This document shows, piece after piece, positions 49,390 through 57,911 of a stretch of DNA of 64,000 bases (positions within the stretch are counted from its first letter, which is position 1; every line of letters begins with the position of its first letter). The notes under the pieces are model-generated. The model was not told the DNA's origin and made no database searches. It saw only the letters and a list, made by a program, of their open reading frames with translations. Origin of the DNA: Leptolyngbya sp. FACHB-321 (GTDB taxonomy: Bacteria; Cyanobacteriota; Cyanobacteriia; Leptolyngbyales; Leptolyngbyaceae); NCBI RefSeq assembly GCF_014695975.1, contig NZ_JACJPI010000065.1, forward strand, positions 1 to 64,000. The letters are read 5' to 3'. The position numbers were made by a program, and so were the translations under genes.

Positions 49390-49752
49390 ATGAATATTAC
49401 TCGCTGTCTGCACGTAGCACTGCTGGTTTCAGACCTGGAGCGATCGCAGCACTTTTACGAATCAGTACTGGAGTTAGAGAAAATCGATCGTGATCTGCGC
49501 TTCCCTGGAGCCTGGTATGAAGTGGCTGGCTTTCAGATTCATTTGATGGTTGCTAGTAACAGCCAGGGAGGCTTAGATAATCCCGAAAAGTGGGGACGGA
49601 ACCGACACATTGCCTTTTCGGTCGCTAGCCTGGAAGCGGCGAAGGAACGCCTGCTGGCTCACAACTGCCCGCTGCAAATGAGTGCCTCTGGACGCGCAGC
49701 ACTGTTCACCCAAGATCCAGACGGCAATGTAATTGAACTGGGGGAACTATGA
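49390..49752 (+). CDS. VOC superfamily protein (glyoxalase/bleomycin-resistance fold)
   Basis: 120 residues, one VOC domain. It begins CLHVALLVSDLERSQHFYESVL and ends FTQDPDGNVIELGEL, the usual halves with metal ligands His8 and the C-terminal Glu. The second-half His (RHIAFSV) is also present, so a metal site is likely. The substrate cannot be read from sequence. Its stop overlaps the start of the signal-peptidase-like gene (ATGA). Confidence 0.9.
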   Translation: MNITRCLHVALLVSDLERSQHFYESVLELEKIDRDLRFPGAWYEVAGFQIHLMVASNSQGGLDNPEKWGRNRHIAFSVASLEAAKERLLAHNCPLQMSASGRAALFTQDPDGNVIELGEL

Positions 49753-50408
49753 ATCAAAGCTTTTGCTTGAGACAGTTCCAGTTGCGATCGTCTAAGCTCT
49801 TTTCCTTGATGACTGTGCTGGGGCTAATTGGCATCTTTAGCGACCCTGCCTTTGCGGTTTGTCCTACACTCAATCAGAAACCGACAGCGGCTGAATGTAT
49901 TGCTATTTTCAAAAACATCACTCGTTGGCTAGACCCTTCGCTAAAAAATTGTCTTGCTGTCACCGAAGCTCGCTACATTTCTTCAAAGGCAATGTTGCCA
50001 ACGCTGCAAGTGAACGATCGCCTCATTATTGATAAAACAGCTTACTGTTCCCAGGCTCCTAAACGAGGCGATTTAATCGTTTTCCAACCAACCAAACGCC
50101 TAGGAGGGCAGAATTTCAAAGATGCTTTTACCAAGCGTATTATTGGCTTACCGAGCGAACGTTTAGAGGTGAAGCAAAACAAAGTCTACGTTAATAGCAA
50201 ACCGTTGCAAGAACCTTACATATCAGAACCGCCGGACTACAAATGGGGTCCACAGGTTGTACTGCCAAAGCAATATTTTATGCTAGGGGACAATCGCAAT
50301 AACTCTTACGATAGCCACTATTGGGGGTTTGTGTCGCGTGAGCTAATCATTGGGCAAGCCATCTGGCGCTATTATCCCTTTGATCGCACAGGCTCGCTCG
50401 AACGTTAG
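49749..50408 (+). CDS. Signal peptidase I-like protein lacking the catalytic Ser
   Basis: 219 residues of the S26/LepB fold. The conserved boxes are present: RYISSKAMLPTLQVNDRLI (box B), KRGDLIVF (C), TKRIIGLPSERLEV with general-base Lys129 (D) and MLGDNRNNSYDSHYWGFV (E). In box B the catalytic Ser of SGSMxPT is Ala81 (GCA, 49989-49991), so peptidase activity is doubtful. Instead of a simple anchor, the N-terminus looks like a cleavable signal (LFSLMTVLGLIGIFSDPAFA) followed by a Cys-containing insert. Some cyanobacterial paralogs seem to share the Ala (from memory, not checked). Coupled to the VOC gene, and 7 bp before the recombinase gene. Confidence 0.85.
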   Translation: MNQSFCLRQFQLRSSKLFSLMTVLGLIGIFSDPAFAVCPTLNQKPTAAECIAIFKNITRWLDPSLKNCLAVTEARYISSKAMLPTLQVNDRLIIDKTAYCSQAPKRGDLIVFQPTKRLGGQNFKDAFTKRIIGLPSERLEVKQNKVYVNSKPLQEPYISEPPDYKWGPQVVLPKQYFMLGDNRNNSYDSHYWGFVSRELIIGQAIWRYYPFDRTGSLER

Positions 50409-50415
50409 TCGTCAC

Positions 50416-51783
50416 ATGCGAATCATTGCTTACCTCTACAGCGACCCCTTGCTAGAACCAACGCCTGATCGCGACCTGTGGGGCTGGGAGGTCGATCGCG
50501 TCTATCAAGATTTGGCGATCGCAACCGTACCCAAACAAGGAAAAGAAACCGCGATCGTTCCCCGTCAGCAGTGGCAACAGCTTTTAGAGGATTGTCAGGC
50601 AGCACCGGCAGACTATTTGCTGCTGCGTCGTGTTGAGGAATTGGGCGATTCGGTACAGGCAGTGGGCGAGCGACTGGCTGAACTTGAAGCGTTGCATATC
50701 CGGCTCATCGTTACAGAGCAAGCGACTGAGGCAATACCACCGACACTAGCCGCGCAGCCGATTCTACAGAGTGCGGGCTTGCAGGCAGATTTGTTAAAGC
50801 TGTTGCAGCAGGTACAGCGCGAACAGCGGAGTCGACGCATCCGGCAGGGACACGCACAAAATCGTGTTATGGCACTGCCGCCACCTGGAAAAGCGCCCTA
50901 TGGCTATCGGCGTAGCAAACATCGTTATGTAGTCGATCGCAGCACAGCCCCAGTAGTCAAAGACTTTTTTGAGCAGTTTTTACTTTACGGTTCACTCAGC
51001 GGCGCAGTTCGCTATCTGGCAAAGCGCTATGGTAAAAAAATTGCTGTCTCCACCGGGCATCGCTGGCTGACCAATCCTGTGTATCGAGGCGATCTAGCGT
51101 ATCAAAATGGTGAGCTTGTCAGCGATACCCATGCTGCCATCCTCTCACGAGAAGAAGCCGCCCAAATCGATCGCCTGCTGCGACGCAATCGACGACTGCC
51201 ACCTCGTACCGCCAGTGCCCCCCGATCGCTCGCAGGCTTAGTGGTATGCAGCGAGTGTCGCTCGCCAATGACCGTTACCCGCGTTTCAGCACCCCGGCGC
51301 GATCGCGAATATCTCTACCTACGCCCAACGGGATGCACCCAACAACCCAAGTGCGGAGCAATCGCTTACGAACAGATACTCCAGCAGGCGATCGAGCGCA
51401 TCTGTGAAGACCTGCCTCGCGCTGTGGCAGGTGTAGATCTCCCCGATATGGGCACAATAAAGCAACGTCTTGATGGAGCGATCGCTGCCAAGCAAGCCAT
51501 CCTGGTGCAACTACCGCCGTTGGTTATGAGTGGCGTACTGGATCAGGAAACGGCTGATCTACGGCGCTACAAATTACAGACTGAAATTGCCGCCCTTCAG
51601 GGAAAGCTGGCACAACTACCCCCAGTCAACTTAAAGGCGATCGCCCAAACTGTCTCCATCCCGCAGTTCTGGCTCGATCTCTCCGAAGCGGAGCGCCGCT
51701 TCTACTTCCGCGAATTTATCCGCCAAATTGACCTGATCCGCCATCAGGAAACGTGGAAACTAAAGCTGATGTTTATTTTTTAG
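50416..51783 (+). CDS. XisF-like serine recombinase family protein
   Basis: 455 residues from ATG 50416. A resolvase-like N-terminal domain (1-110; IIAYLYSDPLLE, WGWEVDRVYQDL, LLLRRVEELGDSVQAVGERL) is followed by the large-serine-recombinase region (GKAPYGYRR, STGHRWLTNPVYRGDL), a zinc-ribbon-like segment (CSECRSPM, CTQQPKCGAI) and a coiled coil. The family includes XisF, which excises the fdxN element of Anabaena. The Arg residues normally in DRLxR are replaced (EELGD) and the Arg before the catalytic Ser is missing, so strand cleavage may not be intact. No excision element or att sites were seen. Likely co-transcribed with the two genes before it. Confidence 0.86.
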   Translation: MRIIAYLYSDPLLEPTPDRDLWGWEVDRVYQDLAIATVPKQGKETAIVPRQQWQQLLEDCQAAPADYLLLRRVEELGDSVQAVGERLAELEALHIRLIVTEQATEAIPPTLAAQPILQSAGLQADLLKLLQQVQREQRSRRIRQGHAQNRVMALPPPGKAPYGYRRSKHRYVVDRSTAPVVKDFFEQFLLYGSLSGAVRYLAKRYGKKIAVSTGHRWLTNPVYRGDLAYQNGELVSDTHAAILSREEAAQIDRLLRRNRRLPPRTASAPRSLAGLVVCSECRSPMTVTRVSAPRRDREYLYLRPTGCTQQPKCGAIAYEQILQQAIERICEDLPRAVAGVDLPDMGTIKQRLDGAIAAKQAILVQLPPLVMSGVLDQETADLRRYKLQTEIAALQGKLAQLPPVNLKAIAQTVSIPQFWLDLSEAERRFYFREFIRQIDLIRHQETWKLKLMFIF

Positions 51784-51839
51784 AGATGAGTCAGGAGTGA
51801 GGGGAGAGGAGTCAGAAGCCAGGAGCAGAACTCAAAGCT

Positions 51840-51905
51840 CAAAACTTTCCTTAGCCTTCTGCCCTTAGCCTTCTGCCTTCTGCCTTCTACCCTCTGCCTT
51901 CCATC
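51840..51905. repeat. CCTTCTG heptamer repeat
   Basis: Between the recombinase and acyltransferase genes the plus strand has several near-perfect units of CCTTCTG or CCTTAG/CCTCTG. The same family appears on the other strand at about 28468-28498 (GGCAGAAGGCAGAGGGCAGG) upstream of opcA, and at 44009-44033. Confidence 0.75.
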
Positions 51906-51906
51906 T

Positions 51907-51914
51907 AAAGGAGA
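51907..51914 (+). promoter_or_regulatory. Ribosome binding site deciding a TTG start
   Basis: AAAGGAGA lies 6 bases before TTG 51920. No ATG or GTG with a comparable site is near, and the protein from TTG begins at the expected point before the acyltransferase domain. Confidence 0.75.
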
Positions 51915-51919
51915 CCCTC

Positions 51920-53350
51920 TTGCCTCGCACCATTCGCCAAGCGCAACCGCCCCTGGAATTTATTCCGCCAAAGCTCAATCTTTTTGTCGTGAAAATGTTG
52001 CAATGGCTGTTGCCCGCCATCATGCGCTCGCGGACAGCCATTCGCCGGGTCGAAGCAACTAACGTCGAAGTTTTGGTTGATCTATTGCGCCAATTTCATG
52101 AGGGAAAAATTCGGTTTTTGCTAGCATTTCGGCATCCCAGCGTTAACGATCCGTTCTCGATGGCATACCTCCTCGGGCGTATCGTGCCAAAGGTTGCACG
52201 GCAGCAACGAGTCGCGCTGCACCGACCGATTCATGCCCACTTTATGTATGATCGCGGCATTCCGCTCTGGGCTGGCTCGTTTATGGGTTGGCTGTATTCG
52301 CAATTGGGCGGCACTCCAATTCATCGGGGCAAGGTCGATCGCGTTGGCTTGCGGTCTGCCCGCGATTTGTTTGCCAATGGCTCCCTCCCGCTTGCAGCCG
52401 CGCCTGAAGGTGCCACCAACGGTCATACCGAAATTGTTAGCCCACTAGAACCCGGACTCAGCCAGCTTGCCTTCTGGTGCGTAGAAGACTTACGCAAAGC
52501 GAATCGGACTGAAGACGTACTGGTTGTGCCGATCGGCATTCAGTATCGCTACATCACGCCACCCTGGCGGGAAATTGACCAACTTTTAAGTCAGTTAGAA
52601 GCGGATACTGGGTTAGTGGTGACGGCGGTTAATCCTCAAGATGCTCCAAACGAGCGTTTACTGTATGGGCGGTTGTATCGTTTGGGTGAACATCTACTGT
52701 CGTTAATGGAGGAGTTTTATAGTCGCTTTTACCAGCAACCGTTGTCTACGCCCCCATCGCTCGAGCAAGATAATCGTGCTGCCGCTCCGACTGATCCCGG
52801 TATACCTCTTTCCCATGAAGCGTTTGCGGTGCGTCTAAACACGTTGATGGATGCCGCACTTAAGGTCGCAGAACAATATTTTAACCTCCAGCCCAAAGGT
52901 AGCGTGATTGATCGCTGTCGGCGGTTAGAGCAAGCAGGCTGGGATTATATCTACCGCGAAGACCTGAAGGCGATCGAGCAAATTTCGCCCCTGGAGCACT
53001 GCCTAGCTGATCGGATCGCTGAAGAGGCAAATCACTGTCTCTGGCATATGCGCATGGTCGAAAGCTTTGTTGCAGTCACAGGCAAGTACGTCCTGGAGAA
53101 ACCTAGCGTTGAGCGCTTCGCTGAAACCACCCTGCTGATGTGGGATATGGTCGCCCGTATCAAAGGTGAAAATCCTTTCGATCGCCCCAAACTTGGTCGA
53201 CTCAAGGCTGTTCTAACGATCGGTCAACCCCTCTCTGTGTCCGATCGCTGGCACGACTATGAAGGCAACCGCCGCAACGCCAAACAAGCCGTTATGACTC
53301 TTACGCAAGACCTGCAAACGGCGTTAGAGCAAATGGCAGTTCGAGAGTAA
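51920..53350 (+). CDS. PlsC-like 1-acyl-glycerol-3-phosphate acyltransferase family protein
   Basis: 476 residues, TTG start backed by a strong ribosome binding site. Acyl transfer in membrane lipid synthesis is the family role. The HX4D motif is FRHPSVNDPFS (about residues 71-81), the glycerol-phosphate motif is AAPEGATNGHTE, and VLVVPIGIQYRY is the strand after it. The second half (about 290-476) is a helical domain not found in plain PlsC; I do not recognise it. Because of that extension the substrate may not be lysophosphatidate. Confidence 0.85.
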   Translation: MPRTIRQAQPPLEFIPPKLNLFVVKMLQWLLPAIMRSRTAIRRVEATNVEVLVDLLRQFHEGKIRFLLAFRHPSVNDPFSMAYLLGRIVPKVARQQRVALHRPIHAHFMYDRGIPLWAGSFMGWLYSQLGGTPIHRGKVDRVGLRSARDLFANGSLPLAAAPEGATNGHTEIVSPLEPGLSQLAFWCVEDLRKANRTEDVLVVPIGIQYRYITPPWREIDQLLSQLEADTGLVVTAVNPQDAPNERLLYGRLYRLGEHLLSLMEEFYSRFYQQPLSTPPSLEQDNRAAAPTDPGIPLSHEAFAVRLNTLMDAALKVAEQYFNLQPKGSVIDRCRRLEQAGWDYIYREDLKAIEQISPLEHCLADRIAEEANHCLWHMRMVESFVAVTGKYVLEKPSVERFAETTLLMWDMVARIKGENPFDRPKLGRLKAVLTIGQPLSVSDRWHDYEGNRRNAKQAVMTLTQDLQTALEQMAVRE

Positions 53351-53564
53351 AACGAAGGGGGCGGCTGAGGGAGCGAGGATAGCAGGGGAGCAAGGGCAAT
53401 TGAGAGAGTTAGGAAGGCGAGAGCGGCTAAGGGCAGTAAAAGAGGGCGGTAACGAAAATCAGTTCAGAACTTGATTGATGTTCTAGCAAACACACGCAAT
53501 ACCCCAACTAACATCTGCTTCCCCTACTCCCCTCTTGCTCCCTCTGCTTCCCCTCACTCTTCAC

Positions 53565-55892
53565 CTACTTAGCCGTTTCCTTCACTGCCTCTGTTTTCGG
53601 TTTACCACCCGAATTTCGCACATTCATCACCTTGCCAAGCAAATCAAACCAGAAGGGCGCACCCATCGCAATGGCAAGCCCACTAACAACCCAGCCAAAA
53701 ACGAGCTTTAGTAAATCGAGCGGTTTCGCGATCAGAAGTTGAGCGATTGTGACAGGATTGACCGCTCCTGGCTGATTAGAAAAAGCTTGACAAGCATTAG
53801 CATTAACGTTGAATGCTGCTGGCTGACAGCCAAATTGTTGAACCAGGTTTTCTGGTTTCCAGCCGATCGGCAAGGAAAGATCTTTTAGTGCGGCATCAGT
53901 TTGCTGCTTTACCGCTTCGAGTGAATTGGCAACCGCAGGAGCCGTCGAGGCATTAGGGGCGATCGTGCCGTCAGCAAGGTTTTGGTTAAGATAAATGCCG
54001 CTGGCTCGGTCAGTGATGACCTTCCGTAAATCGCCATCATTTGAGAGGCGATTGACAATAAAAAAGGCATCTGAGTTAGTAGAGCTTGCCAGTATTAGCC
54101 CAATTAAGATGGCTACGCCTTTTGCATTGCGTTTGTAAACGCCCGAAGCCCGAGACATAGAGTTGTCAAACCAGCTTGAAATCTCTTCACGAAATTGATT
54201 GAGATCATGACCCGTCCGCTGCACCTTAGACTGAGCACGTCTGGCAAGAATGGAAAAGCTTTCCTTAATAGAATTGGGCAGCTTACCTAAGACTTGTTGA
54301 ATCGACTTATAGGTTTGGTAATTGTCATAGGTTGAGCGATCGTCGTTCGTTAAACCTAGCTTTGTAAAAGCAAGATCGATGACAGCATACCGTTGCTCAT
54401 TGCTCAGTTGTTCCATGCTTTGGCTAATAATAGACGTTCGTTGTTCGCCCCCAAACTGGTTTAGAACTGCGCTCAAAATCTGTTGCCGTTGCCCGCCGCC
54501 CAACTGACCTAACGCTGTATGAAGCGCTCGTTGTTGTTGCTTGAGCAGATTAGTTTGCGAATTCAAGTTAGCGCGATAAATCCTACGTCTGCGATCGATA
54601 AGCTGCTTTTCAACGCTTTGAAAAACATCAGGTGCTACTAACAAAAATTGCTCTTCTACAGTTTCAGGATACGCCTGCACAATCTCTTTCTCGATCGCTT
54701 CTGGATATGTTTCTAAAAGCTGTTGTTCCAGTTCAGGGTTAACCTGTGCTTCTAGTGGCTCTGCTTGTGCAAGCATTGCTTCATAGGCACCAAACACTTC
54801 TCGATGTGTGGTGCTAGTTTCATCTACCAATTGAGCGATTTCAGCTAAACTTGGACGCAGCCCACCGGACAAAATTGCTCTTTCGTTCTTTTCACCAAAA
54901 ATACTTAACTTAAAAGCCCTGAGACGTTTGGCAAAGTAGAGCAAATCTTCATCGCCTGCACCGTCCGCAGGCATTGTTACCTCCGGCTGAGGCTCTGTGG
55001 GTGAAACCGTTTCGGATGAGTAAATTTCTGGTTGGTCAGGCTGAGTTGCATCTAACTGATACGGTTCTGATGCATAAGCAGCCGACGGGTCGGGTTCTGG
55101 CTGGTAAGTATTAAAGCGAGCTGCTTGCAATGCCTCTGGTGCAACAGTAAGTGCAGGAGTTTGAGCAGCTGATAACGGATAGTTAGTAATGTAAGCATCA
55201 AGGCTTTCACCCATCCGCTCGACGCACGTTACTAAGGTTATTTCTCCAATATTAAAGTCGTGAAGAATGTCATTGTACTCCTCTACAAGCGTTATGAAGT
55301 TAGCATCACTTGCTAAATCTTTGTTCGCTTTTTCGGCAATGATTCTAATTCTTCCTTTTTCAAAATTGCTTACAGGGGCTTTGATCGTATCTGCATTAAG
55401 GCTCCCTACAATCCTCGTAGCAAACTTTTCTAGCCTGACTTCTATAAGCTTTTTCGACAGGATTGAAAGCCCCAATCTTTCTAGTAAAGAGGTTGAAAAC
55501 GTTTCGGGAGCAATGTAGGACGGCCCAGTAGATTGATTGGTGCCAAAAGCACCCTTTCTATTACTAGGAATGAACCAGCGAGTGATTCTACGTGCGCCTC
55601 TAGCAACAAGGCTTTTCGACTCTTGATTAATATTTTTAAGGAGCGGATCGTCGTAGAGTTTGTTAACCAGCTCTCTTACTTTTTCTTCTTCAGGAGTAGC
55701 GCTGCCACCAGCAAGAAAGACTTCGATCGATTCCTTAAGGTGCTTTGCTCGCCACTGAAATAAAGTAGTTAGTAGCTCTTGAAGCTCTGACGCGAGTAAG
55801 CTAAGAATCAAATAAATGAAAATTAAGCCAATCGCAATATCCAGAACAAACGGTAAACCCATAAAAACTGCCCCGATAGTGAGATGCTTCAT
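53565..55892 (-). CDS. Large membrane-anchored protein of unknown function
   Basis: 775 residues. An N-terminal membrane segment (about 14-36, LDIAIGLIFIYLILSLLASE) is followed by WRAKHLKESIEVFL, a long helical soluble part with an acidic, Pro/Glu/Thr-rich stretch (about 235-310) and helices carrying repeated VVxQ/GGQRQQIL-like units, then two or three membrane segments at about 600-620 and 720-745. The block SSWFDNSMSRASGVYKRNAK before the second membrane part is conserved in related proteins of many bacteria, none with known function that I can recall. It stands alone between oppositely oriented neighbours. ATG 55892 begins just before the first membrane segment; an internal ATG is at residue 11. 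Confidence 0.85.
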   Translation of the reverse strand: MKHLTIGAVFMGLPFVLDIAIGLIFIYLILSLLASELQELLTTLFQWRAKHLKESIEVFLAGGSATPEEEKVRELVNKLYDDPLLKNINQESKSLVARGARRITRWFIPSNRKGAFGTNQSTGPSYIAPETFSTSLLERLGLSILSKKLIEVRLEKFATRIVGSLNADTIKAPVSNFEKGRIRIIAEKANKDLASDANFITLVEEYNDILHDFNIGEITLVTCVERMGESLDAYITNYPLSAAQTPALTVAPEALQAARFNTYQPEPDPSAAYASEPYQLDATQPDQPEIYSSETVSPTEPQPEVTMPADGAGDEDLLYFAKRLRAFKLSIFGEKNERAILSGGLRPSLAEIAQLVDETSTTHREVFGAYEAMLAQAEPLEAQVNPELEQQLLETYPEAIEKEIVQAYPETVEEQFLLVAPDVFQSVEKQLIDRRRRIYRANLNSQTNLLKQQQRALHTALGQLGGGQRQQILSAVLNQFGGEQRTSIISQSMEQLSNEQRYAVIDLAFTKLGLTNDDRSTYDNYQTYKSIQQVLGKLPNSIKESFSILARRAQSKVQRTGHDLNQFREEISSWFDNSMSRASGVYKRNAKGVAILIGLILASSTNSDAFFIVNRLSNDGDLRKVITDRASGIYLNQNLADGTIAPNASTAPAVANSLEAVKQQTDAALKDLSLPIGWKPENLVQQFGCQPAAFNVNANACQAFSNQPGAVNPVTIAQLLIAKPLDLLKLVFGWVVSGLAIAMGAPFWFDLLGKVMNVRNSGGKPKTEAVKETAK

Positions 55893-56176
55893 TCAAGACT
55901 ACAGTAGATGAATGAGCAAGAACACTATATAGTTCTATGCCAAAAACATCTGTTTACTTAAACAAAATTTAGTGACTCAGCCATCCTATCCTGCTCCTTC
56001 GATCTTAAACTCATAGCCTCGGTAATTAATACCTTCTGACGCTGATTAGCCATGATGAACAGCTGATGCATGGGCTATCTAGCGAGCGTCGGTAGGAAGC
56101 GAGGCGATCGACACACAAACGCCATCGGCTGTTTTACGCTAGAGAAGGCGTGCGAACCGCGATAAAAGAGGAAGCA

Positions 56177-56611
56177 ATGAAAAAAATTGGGTTCATTCTC
56201 ACTGCCTTATTACTGCTGACAGCACCTGCCCATGCCGTTGAGTATCAGGGCAAGAATTTAGATGGCATCAAACTACCTGCCAAAGTAACGTCATACAAAA
56301 CGGGCGGTGAGTATGACGTGCAGGTGCAGTTTAAGCAAAACCTCGCTACGATCTACTTCTCGCATGGCGGACAAACGACCATTCGCCTCACGCAGCGTGT
56401 CATCACTGACCCAAACAAGATCGAAGGTATTGGTAAACTGGGGCAGGTGTATCTTGGTAGAGTCTTCAGTGTAGGGCTTGATTTCGATCGCTCCAGTAGT
56501 GACGTTGCGGCCTCAGTTGTGCCTACAACAGAGTACCTCTGGAGCATTCGGCTCGACCCAGACAGCCTTAAGCAAGCCACTCAGACAACACCGCAGCAAT
56601 CCAGCCAGTAG
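56177..56611 (+). CDS. Small secreted protein of unknown function
   Basis: 144 residues from ATG 56177 (MKKIGFILTALLLLTAPAHA), a clean Sec signal peptide with cut after AHA and a purine-rich ribosome site (AGAGGAAG) just upstream. The mature part (VEYQGKNLDGIKLPA...) is predicted beta-rich, with no family motif I recognise. The end is Gln/Thr-rich. It precedes the deacetylase gene by about 36 bp. Confidence 0.8.
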   Translation: MKKIGFILTALLLLTAPAHAVEYQGKNLDGIKLPAKVTSYKTGGEYDVQVQFKQNLATIYFSHGGQTTIRLTQRVITDPNKIEGIGKLGQVYLGRVFSVGLDFDRSSSDVAASVVPTTEYLWSIRLDPDSLKQATQTTPQQSSQ

Positions 56612-56647
56612 CCTAAAATCAAAGCATTGCCAGTCTCCCTACGCCTT

Positions 56648-57562
56648 ATGCTGCCGATTATTTACTCTGACGCTTTTTTGCTGCACGAAACAGGTTCCTT
56701 TCATCCTGAAAAGCCAGCCCGTTTGACAGCTATCAAAACAGCGTTGCAAGCTTCGCCCTGGGCAGATCAGCTTGATTGGCGATCGCCGACTCCCGTTGAA
56801 ACCCGTCCGGTAATGCCGCACGTACAGCAAGTGCATTCTCAGCGCTATATCGAAGGAGTGCAACGGCTGGCAAAGCGGGGCGGTGGCTATATTGATGCGG
56901 ATACACCTGTTTCGGCGCAGACCTATGATGTAGCGCTGCTGGCAGTGAGTGCCTGGATGGATGGAGTCGATCGTGTGTTGGCAACCGATCAGCCAGCGTT
57001 TGTGTTAGCGCGTCCTCCCGGTCATCATGCTGTAAGCGAGATGGGTATGGGCTTTTGCATTTTTTCCAACGCTGCGATCGCGGCTCATTATGCGCTGAAG
57101 CAACCGGGTGTCGCTCGCGTTGCCATTCTCGATTGGGATGTGCATCACGGTAACGGTACACAGGCGATTACTGAGAAACAGCCTCAGATTGCGTACTGTT
57201 CGCTGCACGAGTCGCCGCAGTATCCCGGTACAGGCGCCCAGCAGGAGCGTGGGCTGCATAACAATGTACTGAATGTGCCAATGTCGCCCGGTAGCACAAT
57301 GGCAGACTACGAACCTGCTTTTGTCCAGCAAGTGATGCCGTTTTTGACTGCTTTTCAGCCTGACTTGCTAATTATTAGCGCAGGGTATGACGCAACTCAT
57401 GCCGATCCACTGGCTGGCATTTCTTTGAAACCAGAGGACTTCGGCGTGTTTACACGTTACTGTCTAGCGCTCACTCATCGCCTTCTTTTTGGGTTAGAAG
57501 GTGGCTATGATTTGGATGCGATCGGGCGATCAGTCGTCGCAACCATCGAGCCGTGTTTGTAA
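56648..57562 (+). CDS. Histone deacetylase superfamily (AcuC/class II-like) deacetylase
   Basis: 304 residues from ATG 56648 (MLPIIYSDAF); a TTG seven codons earlier is the alternative. Zinc amidohydrolase of the arginase/deacetylase fold: RPPGHHAVSEMGMGFC carries the His-His charge relay; the metal ligands are in LDWDVHHGNGTQ (Asp and His) and the final Asp in ISAGYDATHADPLAG; GLEGGYDL is the loop near the catalytic Tyr. Bacterial members remove acetyl groups from small amines or protein lysines. Complete and probably active. Probably co-transcribed with the small secreted protein. Confidence 0.95.
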   Translation: MLPIIYSDAFLLHETGSFHPEKPARLTAIKTALQASPWADQLDWRSPTPVETRPVMPHVQQVHSQRYIEGVQRLAKRGGGYIDADTPVSAQTYDVALLAVSAWMDGVDRVLATDQPAFVLARPPGHHAVSEMGMGFCIFSNAAIAAHYALKQPGVARVAILDWDVHHGNGTQAITEKQPQIAYCSLHESPQYPGTGAQQERGLHNNVLNVPMSPGSTMADYEPAFVQQVMPFLTAFQPDLLIISAGYDATHADPLAGISLKPEDFGVFTRYCLALTHRLLFGLEGGYDLDAIGRSVVATIEPCL

Positions 57563-57911
57563 AGCAGGTTTGCTACTGCTATTGCTAGGTCAGCCCATAG
57601 TATGAGTTTGGCTGTGAGGAGTAGGGTATCTATCGTGCAGTCAGCAGACTTCTGCAGAAAAGAAATCTATAGCTGTCAGCAAGCCGTTAACAAGAAGTAT
57701 CTACACCCGCAACGATCGCCCTTACTTACTTTTGCCTGGTGCTAGACTGCTCGGTCATTGTGTCTAGACTTCTTAGTGAGCGCCTCTCTAAATAAGTAAC
57801 TGCTCGATCTCGTCTTCAAAAAGATCAAGTGCAGTACGGTGTGATATTTTTAACTCGTCGAGCCTTTTGCAGACCGAATTACGTAAGAGCGCTGATTAAG
57901 ACTAAATTGCA
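57563..57911. other. 350-bp gap upstream of the debranching enzyme
   Basis: No coding potential or repeat seen. It should contain the promoter of the 57912 gene; I could not pick a clear -10/-35 pair. Confidence 0.55.

Noticed and set aside
50416-53350. Mobile element around the recombinase gene
   Set aside because: No terminal repeats, att-like direct repeats, interrupted host gene or change in base composition seen.
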